Below, one piece after another: positions 1 to 7,826 of a stretch of DNA of 33,393 nucleotides (position 1 is the stretch's first letter; every line of letters starts with the position of its first letter). Source of the stretch: Inquilinus limosus (GTDB lineage Bacteria > Pseudomonadota > Alphaproteobacteria > DSM-16000 > Inquilinaceae); the NCBI RefSeq assembly GCF_002195995.1, contig NZ_NHON01000068.1, forward strand, positions 1-33,393, in the 5' to 3' direction. Both the position numbers and the translations under genes were made by a program. The notes beneath the pieces are model-generated. The model ran no database searches. It was given only the letters and a program-made list of their open reading frames with translations, and had not been told where the DNA came from.

Positions 1-1
1 G

Positions 2-454
2 GTTGTCCTCGTCCTCGTAGAGCGCGGCGATCCCCTCATGCAGCTCGGCGATGCGCGCCCCGGTCCTGTCGTGCGGCCCGGCCGGCAGCTCCGGGTCCCA
101 GACCAGGGCATCGAGGGCGTCGGTGACATGGATGCGCTGGCGGGCGCGGCGGGCCCGGCGGTCGGCCTTGTCGCCGGCGCAGAGGTCGGCGGCGGCGCGG
201 CTGCGCAGCAGCAGGGAGCGCTGGACGGAGCGGGAGAAGCGGCTGAAGGCCATGCCGGCCTCCTGCGCCTCGGCCCTCGCCGCCTCGTCGGCCCTGGGCG
301 CCACGGCGCGGGCCTGGGCGGCGACGGCGCGGGCGCCTTCGGCCTCGGCCAGCTGCATGGCGATCTCGGCCAGGCGGGACAGCATCTCGATCTGCTGCAG
401 CGCGAGGCTGCGGCAGTAGGCCTGGACGTCGAGATCCTGGGGCACCGTCTTCAT
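2..454 (-). CDS. Hypothetical helical protein, 5' part only (runs off left edge)
   Basis: The frame stays open for 151 codons from an ATG at 454 to the left edge, so the C-terminus lies outside the window. The product starts MKTVPQDLDVQAYCRSLALQ and continues as Ala/Glu/Arg/Leu-rich amphipathic helix (residues about 10-90), then an Arg-rich stretch around 95-110 and a V-W-D-P-E-L segment near 125. It has no signal peptide or membrane segment. I do not recognise the family. Two more in-frame ATGs lie just upstream (472 and 466), and none of the three starts has a good Shine-Dalgarno. Codon use matches the neighbouring genes, whereas the overlapping frames on both strands give Arg/Pro/Gly-rich shadow peptides. 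It lies downstream of the protease-nuclease gene on the same strand, separated by repeats, and might be co-transcribed with it. Confidence 0.6.
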   Translation of the reverse strand, partial: MKTVPQDLDVQAYCRSLALQQIEMLSRLAEIAMQLAEAEGARAVAAQARAVAPRADEAARAEAQEAGMAFSRFSRSVQRSLLLRSRAAADLCAGDKADRRARRARQRIHVTDALDALVWDPELPAGPHDRTGARIAELHEGIAALYEDEDN

Positions 455-530
455 GGAACGTATCATGAACATAATCGCGGAGCGGCGCAATGAACATTGT
501 GTGACCTTAACCGGCGCGGCAGGCGCCGGG

Positions 531-565
531 CTGGATCGCCACGCCCTTCGGGCTCGCGATGACGG
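531..565. repeat. Solo right arm of a type-B palindromic repeat
   Basis: This 35-bp stretch runs from CTGGATCGCCACG to CTCGCGATGACGG. It matches the right arms of the complete repeats at 6561-6653 and 8452-8535, with a few substitutions and a 2-base deletion, but has no left partner. It sits about 30 bp before a complete type-A element, so it is probably a decayed or recombined copy. Confidence 0.6.
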
Positions 566-596
566 TGGGGGTTGGCGGGAACGGCGCGCCCCACAC

Positions 597-680
597 CGTC
601 ATTGCGAGCGCAGCGAAGCAATCCAGGGCCGTTTGGCGTGGCCCCTGGATTGCTTCGTCGCTGCGCTCCTCGCAATGACG
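597..680. repeat. Type-A palindromic intergenic repeat
   Basis: This is an 84-bp near-perfect inverted repeat. The left arm is CGTCATTGCGAGCGCAGCGA then AGCAATCCAGG, the right arm is its complement, and about 14 bases separate them. It lies between the stop of the protease-nuclease gene (697) and the start of the left-edge gene (454), both on the minus strand. A folded transcript would form a very stable hairpin. It belongs to the mosaic repeat family described in the findings. Confidence 0.85.
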
Positions 681-696
681 GCGAGGGAGGAGTCGG

Positions 697-2583
697 TCAC
701 AGCTCGATGTCGGACAGGCTCTCGATCAGCGTCACCCGCGGCACGGCCTCGGCCGCGGCGCGGCGGCCGCGGGCCGGGCGGACCGCCCGGTCGTCGGCGG
801 ATTTGAGGTCGCCGAAATCGAGCCCGGTGCGGCTTTCCAGCTCCGCGATCGGCAGCTGGTACAGCCGGAACGGCTCCAGCCCCAGCACCTCGAGCCGGTT
901 CAAGAGGTCCTCCTGGGTCAGGAGGAAAGCCTTGGCCTTCAGCGCCCCGGCCTCGACATAGGTCACGATCTTCCAGAAGTCGCGCGGGATGGCGGTGCCG
1001 CGATAGACCGGGTCGTCATCGCGGAACACCGGGCCGCCCAGCACCGAGACGCGCAGCTGCTCGACCTCCACCTCCTCCAGGATCGCGTTCTCCAGGAGGC
1101 CCCACAGGCCGTTCAGCCCGGACTGGTTGTAGGCCTCGTGCTGCGGCGCGATGTTGGTGAAGTAGAAGGACTCCCGGTTGGCCCGCGCCGCCTCCTCCGG
1201 CGTTCCCCAGACCAGGTCCTGGCGCCGGGCGATGTGGCCGCGGTCGAGGCGGTTGGAGGCGTAGAGCGCGTCGCCGGTCTGCCATTTCGCGTCGACCAGC
1301 GGGTCGAGCGTGAACTTCAGCCCGCTGCGGCTGAGCATGCGGATCTGGCCGCCATCGACGTTCCAGGCCACCCAGCGGGCCAGGCGGCGCGACTTGCTGA
1401 GCACCAGTGAGAAATGGGTGTGGCGGATGACGGGCGAGCCGCCGGCCTTGGCCGCATCCGTCTCCTGCGCCTTCGACATCGCCGGCAGCGACACGGTCTT
1501 CCCGGCCAGGAATTTCGGGTCGAAGCCGCCGCCGGTGGCGGCCGGCGCGGCCTGTGCCTCGGCCGGCGGCACCGGCTCGACCTCCAGCTTCTTGAACACG
1601 GCGTCGGCGACGCAGGCCAGGGCGAAGTCGCCCTCGCTGGCGTCGGCGCCGTCGGCCTCGCCACCGAAATGCAGGCCCAGCATGACGTCGGTCGGGTCGC
1701 CCTTGCCGTCGAGGCCGAGCCAGACCGAGCCGGAATCGCCGCCCTTGCTGATCTCGTTCTCCGGCGCCTGCCGGTCGGGGTCGGGCCCGATCTCGAAGCC
1801 GCCGATGCGCTTGGTGCCGACGCCGTCGCCGTAGAACAGCTTCACCGTGGTCTCGATCCGGGTGACGATGCCCCAGGTGACGCCGGTGGTGCGGCCGGAC
1901 TTCACCACCTTGTCGCCCAGCTCCGGCCGGCCCAGCCGGCTGACCCGGACACCGAGATCGAGGATCTCGGGGTCGACCTCCCGCCCCTCGATCCGGGCGA
2001 TGGCGCAGTCCCCGGCCAGGCCGAGATGGCTGCGCACCAGCACGCCGCAGCCATTGCTCTCGATCCGGTTGTCGTCGAAGGGGCCGGGCTGCACCACGAT
2101 GTCGCCCAGCCGCCCCTGCTCGCCCTGCAGCACATGCCAGTTCGACAGGATGTGCGGCCGCCCCTCCTGCCGGTCATAGACGATGCAGCCCAGCGTGCCG
2201 GCGGTGCCGGAGGGATGGCAGACGCTGATGCCGGGCACCAGCGGGTCGTGCCGCAGCTTGCGCTGGTCCTTCACCGCCTGCGGCACCAGCTGCCAGGACG
2301 GCTTGTAGCGGCGCTCGACCACGTCGGTCGGGATCGTGATCCCGTCGACCGTGATGCTCTTGGGCAGCGGCGGGATGCCCTCCTCCACCAGCCCCTGCGG
2401 CGCGACCTTGCGGCCGACGGTGAACTGGATGCACAGCGCGCCGGTCGGCTTGCCGTTCTCGAGCTTCCGGCCGATGCCGACCGAGGTCACGTTCGGGTGG
2501 TCGAGATAGAGGTCCGCGGCCTCGCGGGCGGCCTGCTTCAGGCGCTCCGGGTCGATTCCACGAGGCTCGGTCTTGCGGGCCAT
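697..2583 (-). CDS. Trypsin-like serine protease fused to DNA/RNA non-specific endonuclease
   Basis: 628 residues; the ATG at 2583 has an AGGAG about 8 bases upstream. Residues about 30-95 form an N-terminal module (SVGIGRK ... PTDVVERRYK) often seen before bacterial trypsin-like domains. Residues about 125-335 are a chymotrypsin-fold protease with a plausible full triad: His150 (SNWH), Asp192 (AGDCAIAR) and Ser284 (GGDSGS). A Pro/Ala-rich linker (about 337-360) leads to a NUC-type beta-beta-alpha-metal nuclease at about 385-590. That domain has DRGH at 447-450 (His450 the expected general base), then NIAPQ at 477-481, Asn486 and Glu498, the spacing expected for metal and active-site residues. 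No signal peptide or membrane segment is visible, so a cytoplasmic role or non-Sec export is likely. Domain assignment is confident. The biological role (defence effector, secreted toxin, repair or turnover) is unknown. It stands alone, apart from the helical protein downstream. Confidence 0.88.
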   Translation of the reverse strand: MARKTEPRGIDPERLKQAAREAADLYLDHPNVTSVGIGRKLENGKPTGALCIQFTVGRKVAPQGLVEEGIPPLPKSITVDGITIPTDVVERRYKPSWQLVPQAVKDQRKLRHDPLVPGISVCHPSGTAGTLGCIVYDRQEGRPHILSNWHVLQGEQGRLGDIVVQPGPFDDNRIESNGCGVLVRSHLGLAGDCAIARIEGREVDPEILDLGVRVSRLGRPELGDKVVKSGRTTGVTWGIVTRIETTVKLFYGDGVGTKRIGGFEIGPDPDRQAPENEISKGGDSGSVWLGLDGKGDPTDVMLGLHFGGEADGADASEGDFALACVADAVFKKLEVEPVPPAEAQAAPAATGGGFDPKFLAGKTVSLPAMSKAQETDAAKAGGSPVIRHTHFSLVLSKSRRLARWVAWNVDGGQIRMLSRSGLKFTLDPLVDAKWQTGDALYASNRLDRGHIARRQDLVWGTPEEAARANRESFYFTNIAPQHEAYNQSGLNGLWGLLENAILEEVEVEQLRVSVLGGPVFRDDDPVYRGTAIPRDFWKIVTYVEAGALKAKAFLLTQEDLLNRLEVLGLEPFRLYQLPIAELESRTGLDFGDLKSADDRAVRPARGRRAAAEAVPRVTLIESLSDIEL

Positions 2584-2690
2584 GCAGCGACTCCTGAAAT
2601 ATCCTGTTGTGGCGGCCGAAGCGGCGATGGGTCCATCCCCGCCGTCGATGCGTTATCCTAACGTGGACGGGCCCTGGGGACGACCGGCGG

Positions 2691-3449
2691 ATGTACAGCG
2701 ACGTCATCGATCTTCGTGAGTTCTACGAGACCAGCCTGGGCCTGGTGGTGCGGCGCATGGTGCGCCGGCAGATCCGCCTGCTGTGGCCGGACACGCATGG
2801 CCAGATCATCCTCGGCCTGGGCTATGCCACGCCGTTCCTGCGGCCCTTCCTGGGCGAGGCCGAGCGGGTGATCGCCTGCATGCCGGCCGAGCAGGGCGTG
2901 GCCCACTGGCCGCCGGACGGCCGCGGCCTGGTGGCGCTGAGCGAGGAGACCGAGCTGCCGCTGCCCGACATGTCGGTCGACCGGGTGCTGCTGGTGCACG
3001 GGCTGGAGGCGACCGAGCAGCTGGGCGAGCTGATGCGCGAGATCTGGCGCGTGCTGAACGGCAGCGGCCGGCTGCTGGTGGTGGTGCCGAACCGGCGCAG
3101 CCTGTGGGCCCGGTCCGACCGCACCCCGTTCGGCCACGGCAAGCCCTATTCCTCGAGCCAGCTGAACCAGATGCTGCGCCAGCACCAGTTCGTGCCGGAG
3201 CGGGTGGCCCGGGCCCTGTGGCTGCCGCCGACCCGATCGCGCTTCCTCCTGTCCACCGCCCCGGTGTGGGAGGAGGTCGGCGCCCGCTGGTTCCAGCGCG
3301 TCGCCGGCACGGTGATGGTCGAGGCGTCGAAGCAGATCTACCAGCTGTCGCGCGGCAAGAAGGTCCGCGCCCGCCGGCCGGTCCTGGTGCCGGTCGGGGC
3401 GGGCCAGCCCGCCCTGGGCGTGCGCCGCGAGGGCGAGGAGCCGGGCTAG
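2691..3449 (+). CDS. Class I SAM-dependent methyltransferase (type 11-like)
   Basis: 252 residues from the ATG at 2691 (MYSDVIDLREFYETSLG). The frame is open 28 codons further upstream, but that extension is Arg/Trp-rich and unlike protein, so I reject it. A Rossmann-type SAM loop GLGYAT lies at about 42-47, an acidic strand (SVDRVLLVHGLEA) further on, and then a strand-turn segment (GSGRLLVVVPNRRSLWAR), as in methyltransferase 11 proteins. The C-terminal 50 residues are basic and variable. Substrate is not predictable. It runs in the same direction as the chorismate mutase-hisC-tyrA genes, but a 183-bp gap separates it from them. A methyltransferase of this kind is common beside this group in alphaproteobacteria, from general knowledge. 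Confidence 0.8.
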   Translation: MYSDVIDLREFYETSLGLVVRRMVRRQIRLLWPDTHGQIILGLGYATPFLRPFLGEAERVIACMPAEQGVAHWPPDGRGLVALSEETELPLPDMSVDRVLLVHGLEATEQLGELMREIWRVLNGSGRLLVVVPNRRSLWARSDRTPFGHGKPYSSSQLNQMLRQHQFVPERVARALWLPPTRSRFLLSTAPVWEEVGARWFQRVAGTVMVEASKQIYQLSRGKKVRARRPVLVPVGAGQPALGVRREGEEPG

Positions 3450-3539
3450 CCGCGCCTGCCCGGGGGCGACGGGACGATCCCGGCCCGGCCGGGTTCCGGC
3501 ACGGCGGCTGCGGGTCCTGCGAAAGCCCATTTCCGCAAT

Positions 3540-3590
3540 GCGTAAAACCCCAGATGTTTCCTTTGCTTTCGCCCCTGCCGCGTTTTACAC
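3540..3590. promoter_or_regulatory. Possible operator: spaced inverted repeat upstream of chorismate mutase
   Basis: GCGTAAAAC at 3540-3548 and GTTTTACAC at 3582-3590 are inverted copies matching at 8 of 9 positions, in a relatively AT-rich island 40-90 bp before the chorismate mutase start. It may be a regulator site or promoter region for the aromatic operon. No convincing -35/-10 pair was found. Confidence 0.25.
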
Positions 3591-3632
3591 CTGATCGCCC
3601 TCGACCCGGCAGGCTCCAGCCCGTTCCAGACG

Positions 3633-4496
3633 ATGCCAGATTCCCCCCAGACGCTCGACTCGCTGCGCCAGCGGATCGACGAGATCGACGAAGCGCTGCA
3701 TGATTTGATCATGCAGCGGGCCGGGGTGGTGCACGACATCGCCATCGCCAAGAACGGCGATCCGCTGGCCATGCGGCCGGGCCGCGAGGCCGCGATCCTG
3801 CGCCGGCTGGCGGCGCGCCACGGCGGCGACTTCCCGCTGCCGGAGCTGACCCGGATCTGGCGCGAGCTGATCGCCGGCTGCACCCGCATGCAGGCCCCCT
3901 TCGCCGTCGCCGTGCACGCGCCGGAGGCCCAGACCGAGCTGTGGGACCTAGCGCGCGACCACTATGGCAGCCACACCCCGATGACCCCGGTCGCCGGGCC
4001 GATCCAGGCGATCCGCGCCGTCTATGACGGCAGCGCCGCCGTGGCCGTGCTGCCCTGGCCGGTCGAATCCGACACCGATCCCTGGTGGCAGGTGCTGGTG
4101 TCGGACGATCCGCGCGCGCCGCGCGTCGTCGGCACCCTGCCCTTCGTGGTGACCGAACGGCACCGCGACGAGCCGCTGGCCCTGGCGGTGGCCCATCTCG
4201 ACCCCGAGCAGACCGGCGACGACCACGCCCTGGTCGCGGTCGAGGTCACCGGCGACATCAGCCGCAGCCGGCTGAAGCAGCTGCTCGAAGCCGCCGGCCT
4301 GCCGCCGGTGGCGTTCTGGACCCGGCCGGCGCGCGCGCCCGAGGATGCCGTGATCCATCTGGTCGACGTGGCCGACTATGTCGCCCCCGGCGACGGCCGG
4401 ATGGCCGCCCTGGCCGACCGGCTGGAGGAGCTGGCGCCCCGCATCCGCCTGATCGGCGGCTTCGCCACGCCGATCACCATCGGCCGCCGGAGCTGA
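3633..4496 (+). CDS. Chorismate mutase (AroQ type) with degenerate prephenate-dehydratase-like C-terminus
   Basis: 287 residues. Residues about 8-92 are an all-helical AroQ chorismate mutase (SLRQRIDEIDEALHDLIMQR, then a KNGDP...RPGREAAILRRL helix). This domain converts chorismate to prephenate, the branch-point step to phenylalanine and tyrosine. The remaining ~195 residues have the size and order of the prephenate dehydratase plus ACT regions of a PheA P-protein: VAGPIQAIRAV, PFVVTERH, then an ACT-like GDISRSRLKQLLEAAGLPP. The canonical Thr-Arg-Phe dehydratase motif is not recognisable. I infer that the protein is a mutase whose dehydratase part is inactive or repurposed for regulation. hisC and tyrA follow directly, which supports tyrosine or shared aromatic synthesis. 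No strong Shine-Dalgarno precedes the ATG; MPDSPQTLDSLRQRID is a typical N-terminus. Confidence 0.85.
   Translation: MPDSPQTLDSLRQRIDEIDEALHDLIMQRAGVVHDIAIAKNGDPLAMRPGREAAILRRLAARHGGDFPLPELTRIWRELIAGCTRMQAPFAVAVHAPEAQTELWDLARDHYGSHTPMTPVAGPIQAIRAVYDGSAAVAVLPWPVESDTDPWWQVLVSDDPRAPRVVGTLPFVVTERHRDEPLALAVAHLDPEQTGDDHALVAVEVTGDISRSRLKQLLEAAGLPPVAFWTRPARAPEDAVIHLVDVADYVAPGDGRMAALADRLEELAPRIRLIGGFATPITIGRRS
3694..3718. repeat. 11-bp perfect inverted repeat inside the chorismate mutase gene
   Basis: CGCTGCATGAT, a 3-base loop TTG, then ATCATGCAGCG lies about 60 bases into the coding region (codons for ALHDLIMQ). It could fold as a tight hairpin in the mRNA or act as a protein-binding palindrome. 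Amino acid constraint alone could also have produced it. Confidence 0.5.
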
Positions 4497-4507
4497 GTGA
4501 GACTGCC

Positions 4508-5611
4508 ATGACCGCGATCCAAGCGCCGCGCCCCCGCCCGGGCCTGCTCGACATCGATCCCTATGTCGGCGGCGAGGCCAAGGCGGTGCCGCATCCTGAG
4601 CTGGGCCGGCCGATCCGGCTGGCCTCGAACGAGGGCGCCTTCGGCCCCAGCCCGAAGGCCACCGCGGCCTATCGCGAGCTGGGCGGCGAGATCCACCGCT
4701 ATCCCGACGGCGGCTGCAGCGCCCTGCGCCAGGCCCTGGCCGGCCGCTTCGGCCTGGATGCGGAGCGCATCGTCGCCGGCGCCGGGTCGGACGAGCTGAT
4801 CGCGCTCTTGGCCAAGAGCTATGCCGGGCCGGGCGACGAGGTGCTGTACAGCCGGCACGGCTTCCTGATGTACGCGATCGCGGCCAAGGCGGTCGGGGCC
4901 ACGCCGGTCGCGGCGCCCGAGGCCGACCTCAAGACCGATGTCGACGCCCTGCTGGCCCGGGTGACGCCGCGCACCCGCATCCTGTTCCTGGCCAACCCGA
5001 ACAACCCGACCGGCTACCTGCTGCCGAGGGCCGAGGTCGAGCGGCTGCACGCCGCCCTGCCGCCGGACGTGATCCTGGCGCTCGATGCCGCCTATGCCGA
5101 ATACATCGACGACCCGGAGTACAGCGCCGGCGCCGATCTGGTCGACCGGGCCGGGAACGTCGTGATGCTGCGCACCTTCTCGAAGATCTACGGCATGGGC
5201 GCGCTGCGGCTGGGCTGGGCCTATGCCTCGGCCGGCGTCACCGACGTGCTGCACCGCGCCCGCGGGCCGTTCAATGTCAGCGCCGCGGCGCAGGCGGCGG
5301 GCGTGGCCGCGCTGGCCGACGAGGCCTTCATCGCGAAGAGCCGCGCCCACAACGCCGAATGGCGGGGCTGGACGGCGGCGGAGCTGGCGAAGCTGGGCCT
5401 CAAGCCCCTGCCCTCCGCCGGCAACTTCCTGCTGGTCGATTTCGGCGACCGCGACGCCGAGGCGGCGCGCCTCCATCTGAAGGACAGCGGCATCCTGGTG
5501 CGCCAGATGGGCGGCTACGGCCTGCCCAGCTGCCTGCGCATCACCATCGGCACCGGGGAGGAGATGCGGGCCGTGGTCGCGGCGCTGGCCGGGCATCTGC
5601 GCGGCCGATGA
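4508..5611 (+). CDS. hisC: Histidinol-phosphate / aromatic aminotransferase (HisC family)
   Basis: 367 residues, a class I/II PLP-dependent aminotransferase. The start at 4508 (MTAIQAPRPRPGLLDIDPYV) is chosen because the open frame upstream is only the shadow of the chorismate mutase gene. Visible motifs are SNEGAFGPSP (about 40-49), NPNNPTG (163-169), the LDAAYAEY strand near 192-199 and the Schiff-base lysine in TFSKIYGMG (Lys226). HisC enzymes transaminate imidazole-acetol phosphate, and many also act on aromatic keto acids. Lying 11 bp after chorismate mutase and overlapping tyrA by 4 bases suggests it serves tyrosine/phenylalanine synthesis here, perhaps as well as histidine. No other his gene is in the window, so the exact substrate is inferred. 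Confidence 0.92.
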   Translation: MTAIQAPRPRPGLLDIDPYVGGEAKAVPHPELGRPIRLASNEGAFGPSPKATAAYRELGGEIHRYPDGGCSALRQALAGRFGLDAERIVAGAGSDELIALLAKSYAGPGDEVLYSRHGFLMYAIAAKAVGATPVAAPEADLKTDVDALLARVTPRTRILFLANPNNPTGYLLPRAEVERLHAALPPDVILALDAAYAEYIDDPEYSAGADLVDRAGNVVMLRTFSKIYGMGALRLGWAYASAGVTDVLHRARGPFNVSAAAQAAGVAALADEAFIAKSRAHNAEWRGWTAAELAKLGLKPLPSAGNFLLVDFGDRDAEAARLHLKDSGILVRQMGGYGLPSCLRITIGTGEEMRAVVAALAGHLRGR

Positions 5612-6558
5612 CGGCGCCGGCAACCGAAACCGGGGCGCCGGTCTTCAAGCGCCTGGCCCTGCTGGGCATCGGCCTGATCGGCTCCTCCGTCGCCCGCGCC
5701 GCCCGCAAGCACGGGCTGGTGGGCGAGATCGTCGGCCATTCCCGGCGCCAGGAGACCCGCGACGAGGCCATGGCGCTGGGCTTCCTCGACCGGGTCGAGG
5801 CCGACCCGGCCGCCGCCGTGGCCGGCGCCGACATCGTGATGATCTGCGCCCCGATGGGCGCCTATGAGCAGCTGGCCAAGGCCATCGCCCCGGCCCTGGC
5901 GCCCGGCGCGGTGGTCACCGATGTCGGCTCGGTCAAGGGCATGGTGGCGAAGACCATCGCCCCCTACCTGCCGGCCGGCGTTCACCTCGTTCCCGGCCAC
6001 CCGATCGCCGGCACCGAGCATTCCGGCCCGTCCGCCGGCTTCGCCGAGTTGTTCATCGACCGCTGGTGCGTGCTGACGCCGGAGCCGGGGGTCGCCCCCG
6101 AGGCGGTGGCCAAGGTCGAGGCGCTGTGGCGCGGCATGGGCATGATGGTCGAGCGCATGACCGCCGAGCATCACGACCGGGTGCTGGCCATCACCTCGCA
6201 CATCCCGCATCTGATCGCCTACACCATCGTCGGCACCGCCTCGGACATGGAGGAGGCGACCCAGGCCGAGGTGATCCGCTTCTCCGCCGGCGGCTTCCGC
6301 GACTTCACCCGCATCGCCGGCTCCGACCCGGTGATGTGGCGCGACGTGTTCCTGACCAACAAGGACGCGGTGCTGGAGGTGCTGCAGCAGTTCACCGAGG
6401 ACCTGGTGCGGCTGCAGCGCGCCATCCGCCGCGGCGAGGGCGACACGCTGCAATCCTGGTTCACCCGCACCCGGGCCATCCGCCGCGGCGTCGTCGACGC
6501 CCATCAGGAGGAGATGGAGCCGGAGAAGGCGGCGCGCCTGACCAAGGACGAGGATTAA
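5608..6558 (+). CDS. tyrA: Prephenate/arogenate dehydrogenase
   Basis: 316 residues. The ATG at 5608 overlaps the hisC stop (ATGA), implying translational coupling. The N-terminal Rossmann fold starts with LALLGIGLIGSSVA (GxGxxG at 20-25), followed by VICAPMGAY-type and DVGSVKG segments, and the family signature HPIAGTEHSG at 131-140 contains the conserved substrate-site His. The C-terminal helical dimerisation domain carries SHIPHLIAY and the FRDFTRIAGSDPVMWRDVF region. It oxidatively decarboxylates prephenate (to 4-hydroxyphenylpyruvate) or arogenate (to tyrosine); the sequence does not settle which. There is no ACT domain, so any feedback control is likely at another step. It is the last gene of the aromatic cluster, and a strong palindrome follows its stop within a few bases. 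Confidence 0.95.
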   Translation: MTAPATETGAPVFKRLALLGIGLIGSSVARAARKHGLVGEIVGHSRRQETRDEAMALGFLDRVEADPAAAVAGADIVMICAPMGAYEQLAKAIAPALAPGAVVTDVGSVKGMVAKTIAPYLPAGVHLVPGHPIAGTEHSGPSAGFAELFIDRWCVLTPEPGVAPEAVAKVEALWRGMGMMVERMTAEHHDRVLAITSHIPHLIAYTIVGTASDMEEATQAEVIRFSAGGFRDFTRIAGSDPVMWRDVFLTNKDAVLEVLQQFTEDLVRLQRAIRRGEGDTLQSWFTRTRAIRRGVVDAHQEEMEPEKAARLTKDED

Positions 6559-6560
6559 AG

Positions 6561-6653
6561 AAAGCCGTCATGGCGAGCCCCGAAGGGGCGTGGCCATCCA
6601 GCGGCTCGATCTCTGGATGGCCACGGCGCTACGCGCCTCGCCATGACGGCTTT
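6561..6653. repeat. Type-B palindromic repeat, likely bidirectional terminator
   Basis: AAAGCCGTCATGGCGAG ... CTCGCCATGACGGCTTT is an inverted repeat of about 93 bp, with inner arms ending TGGCCATCCAG / CTGGATGGCCA. It lies between the convergent tyrA (ends 6558) and DUF2125 (ends 6677) genes. The A-run before and T-run after the stem make it look like a terminator in both directions. It is a close copy of 8452-8535. Confidence 0.85.
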
Positions 6654-6676
6654 ATTGTTGCGCGAGGTGTGCCTGC

Positions 6677-7696
6677 TTACTGCTGCCACTTGATCTCCGG
6701 CAGCTTCGCCACCTGCAGCGGGCCGAAGGACACCTTGCCCTTCTCGATCGTGATCGGGGCGGTGACGGTGCGGGTGCCGTCCGCCGCCGGCTGGCCGGCC
6801 ATCAGGTCGAGCCCGACCTTGGCGAAGCCGGCGTCGCGCTCCTTGACCACGCCCGCCTTCTGCAGGTCCTCGATCACCGCGCCATAGCCGCGGATCTTCG
6901 CCGTCAGCGTGCCCTGGGGCTGCAATTTGTCGTCGAGGTCGAGCGTGCCGCCGGCATCGATCTGCAGCGGGCCCCAGCGCAGCGCCAGCTGGTCGACCCT
7001 GAGCTTGCCGCCGGCGGTCCGCCAGGCCGCCAACTCCGGCGCCGTCGCCGCCTTCGGCAGCGTGCCCAGCACGGTCAGCCGCGCCGCCACCATGTCGACC
7101 CGCCGGCCCATGGCCTCGAGGCCGAGATCCGGCGTCTCCAGCCCCTCGATGTCGATCGCGGCGGCGCCGCCGGCCCCAGCCTCCTCCGGCGCCCGGTCGA
7201 CCGAGCCGTTGACCCGGGCCACCGGCAGCGCCGCCGGCAGCAGCCCGCCCGAAAGCTCGACCTGCGACAGGGTCAGCAGCACCCGGGTCGGCTTGCCGTC
7301 CGTGCCGAGGCGGGCGGTGCCGCTGCCCGAGCCCTTGACCTCGGCGATCAGCGCCGGGCTGCCCGGCAGGGTGACGCGCTGCGGCGGCGCGATGGTGAAG
7401 CCGACCTCCGGCAGGGTCCAGGGCTTGGCGGTGGCGACCACCCCGGCGGCGTTCCAGGTCAGCCCGTCGACCCGGCGCAGGCTGGGCGCCTGCGATTCGA
7501 CGGTGAAGGCCAGCGGGAAGCCCTCGACGCTCACCGTGCCGGGGTCGACGGTGACGCCGGGCGGCGGGTTGGCGGCGAAGGCCTGCGCCTGCGCTTCGAC
7601 CTTGCCCGCGGCCCAGTACCAGCCGCCGGTCCAGCCGGCGGCGAGCAGGACGACGAGAGTGGTGGGAACGGCGACGATACGGCGGCGGCGACGCAT
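6677..7696 (-). CDS. DUF2125 domain-containing exported/membrane-anchored protein
   Basis: 339 residues. The N-terminus has an Arg run (MRRRRR) and a hydrophobic helix at about 8-27 (IVAVPTTLVVLLAAGWTGGW), so the protein is either anchored in the inner membrane facing the periplasm or exported. The rest is beta-rich, low in Cys, with repeating strand-turn segments (VTVDPGTVSVEGFPLAFTVE, LRVDQLALRWGPLQIDAGGT, KVSFGPLQVAKLPEI). This matches the alphaproteobacterial DUF2125 family, which resembles AsmA-like/lipid-transfer beta-taco folds. No biochemical role is established to my knowledge. Its neighbours (ChaC-type cyclotransferase, tyrA) recur beside it in related genomes, from general knowledge. 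Its end is convergent with tyrA across the type-B palindrome. Confidence 0.82.
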   Translation of the reverse strand: MRRRRRIVAVPTTLVVLLAAGWTGGWYWAAGKVEAQAQAFAANPPPGVTVDPGTVSVEGFPLAFTVESQAPSLRRVDGLTWNAAGVVATAKPWTLPEVGFTIAPPQRVTLPGSPALIAEVKGSGSGTARLGTDGKPTRVLLTLSQVELSGGLLPAALPVARVNGSVDRAPEEAGAGGAAAIDIEGLETPDLGLEAMGRRVDMVAARLTVLGTLPKAATAPELAAWRTAGGKLRVDQLALRWGPLQIDAGGTLDLDDKLQPQGTLTAKIRGYGAVIEDLQKAGVVKERDAGFAKVGLDLMAGQPAADGTRTVTAPITIEKGKVSFGPLQVAKLPEIKWQQ

Positions 7697-7826
7697 GGCG
7701 GTCCCGGATGGTGGCGCCCCTGAGATGGCGCGAGGATGGCACGTGGCCGCGACCGGGCCCCGGAGTCAAGCCGAACCAGCGGAACGCGACACGACGCCCC
7801 TCCCCTTCGCACCTGCAACACGCTAC

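Noticed and set aside
36-497. A minus-strand frame of 153 codons at the left edge
   Set aside because: Its translation is an Arg/Pro/Gly string; the frame starting at 454 on the same strand is the protein-like one.
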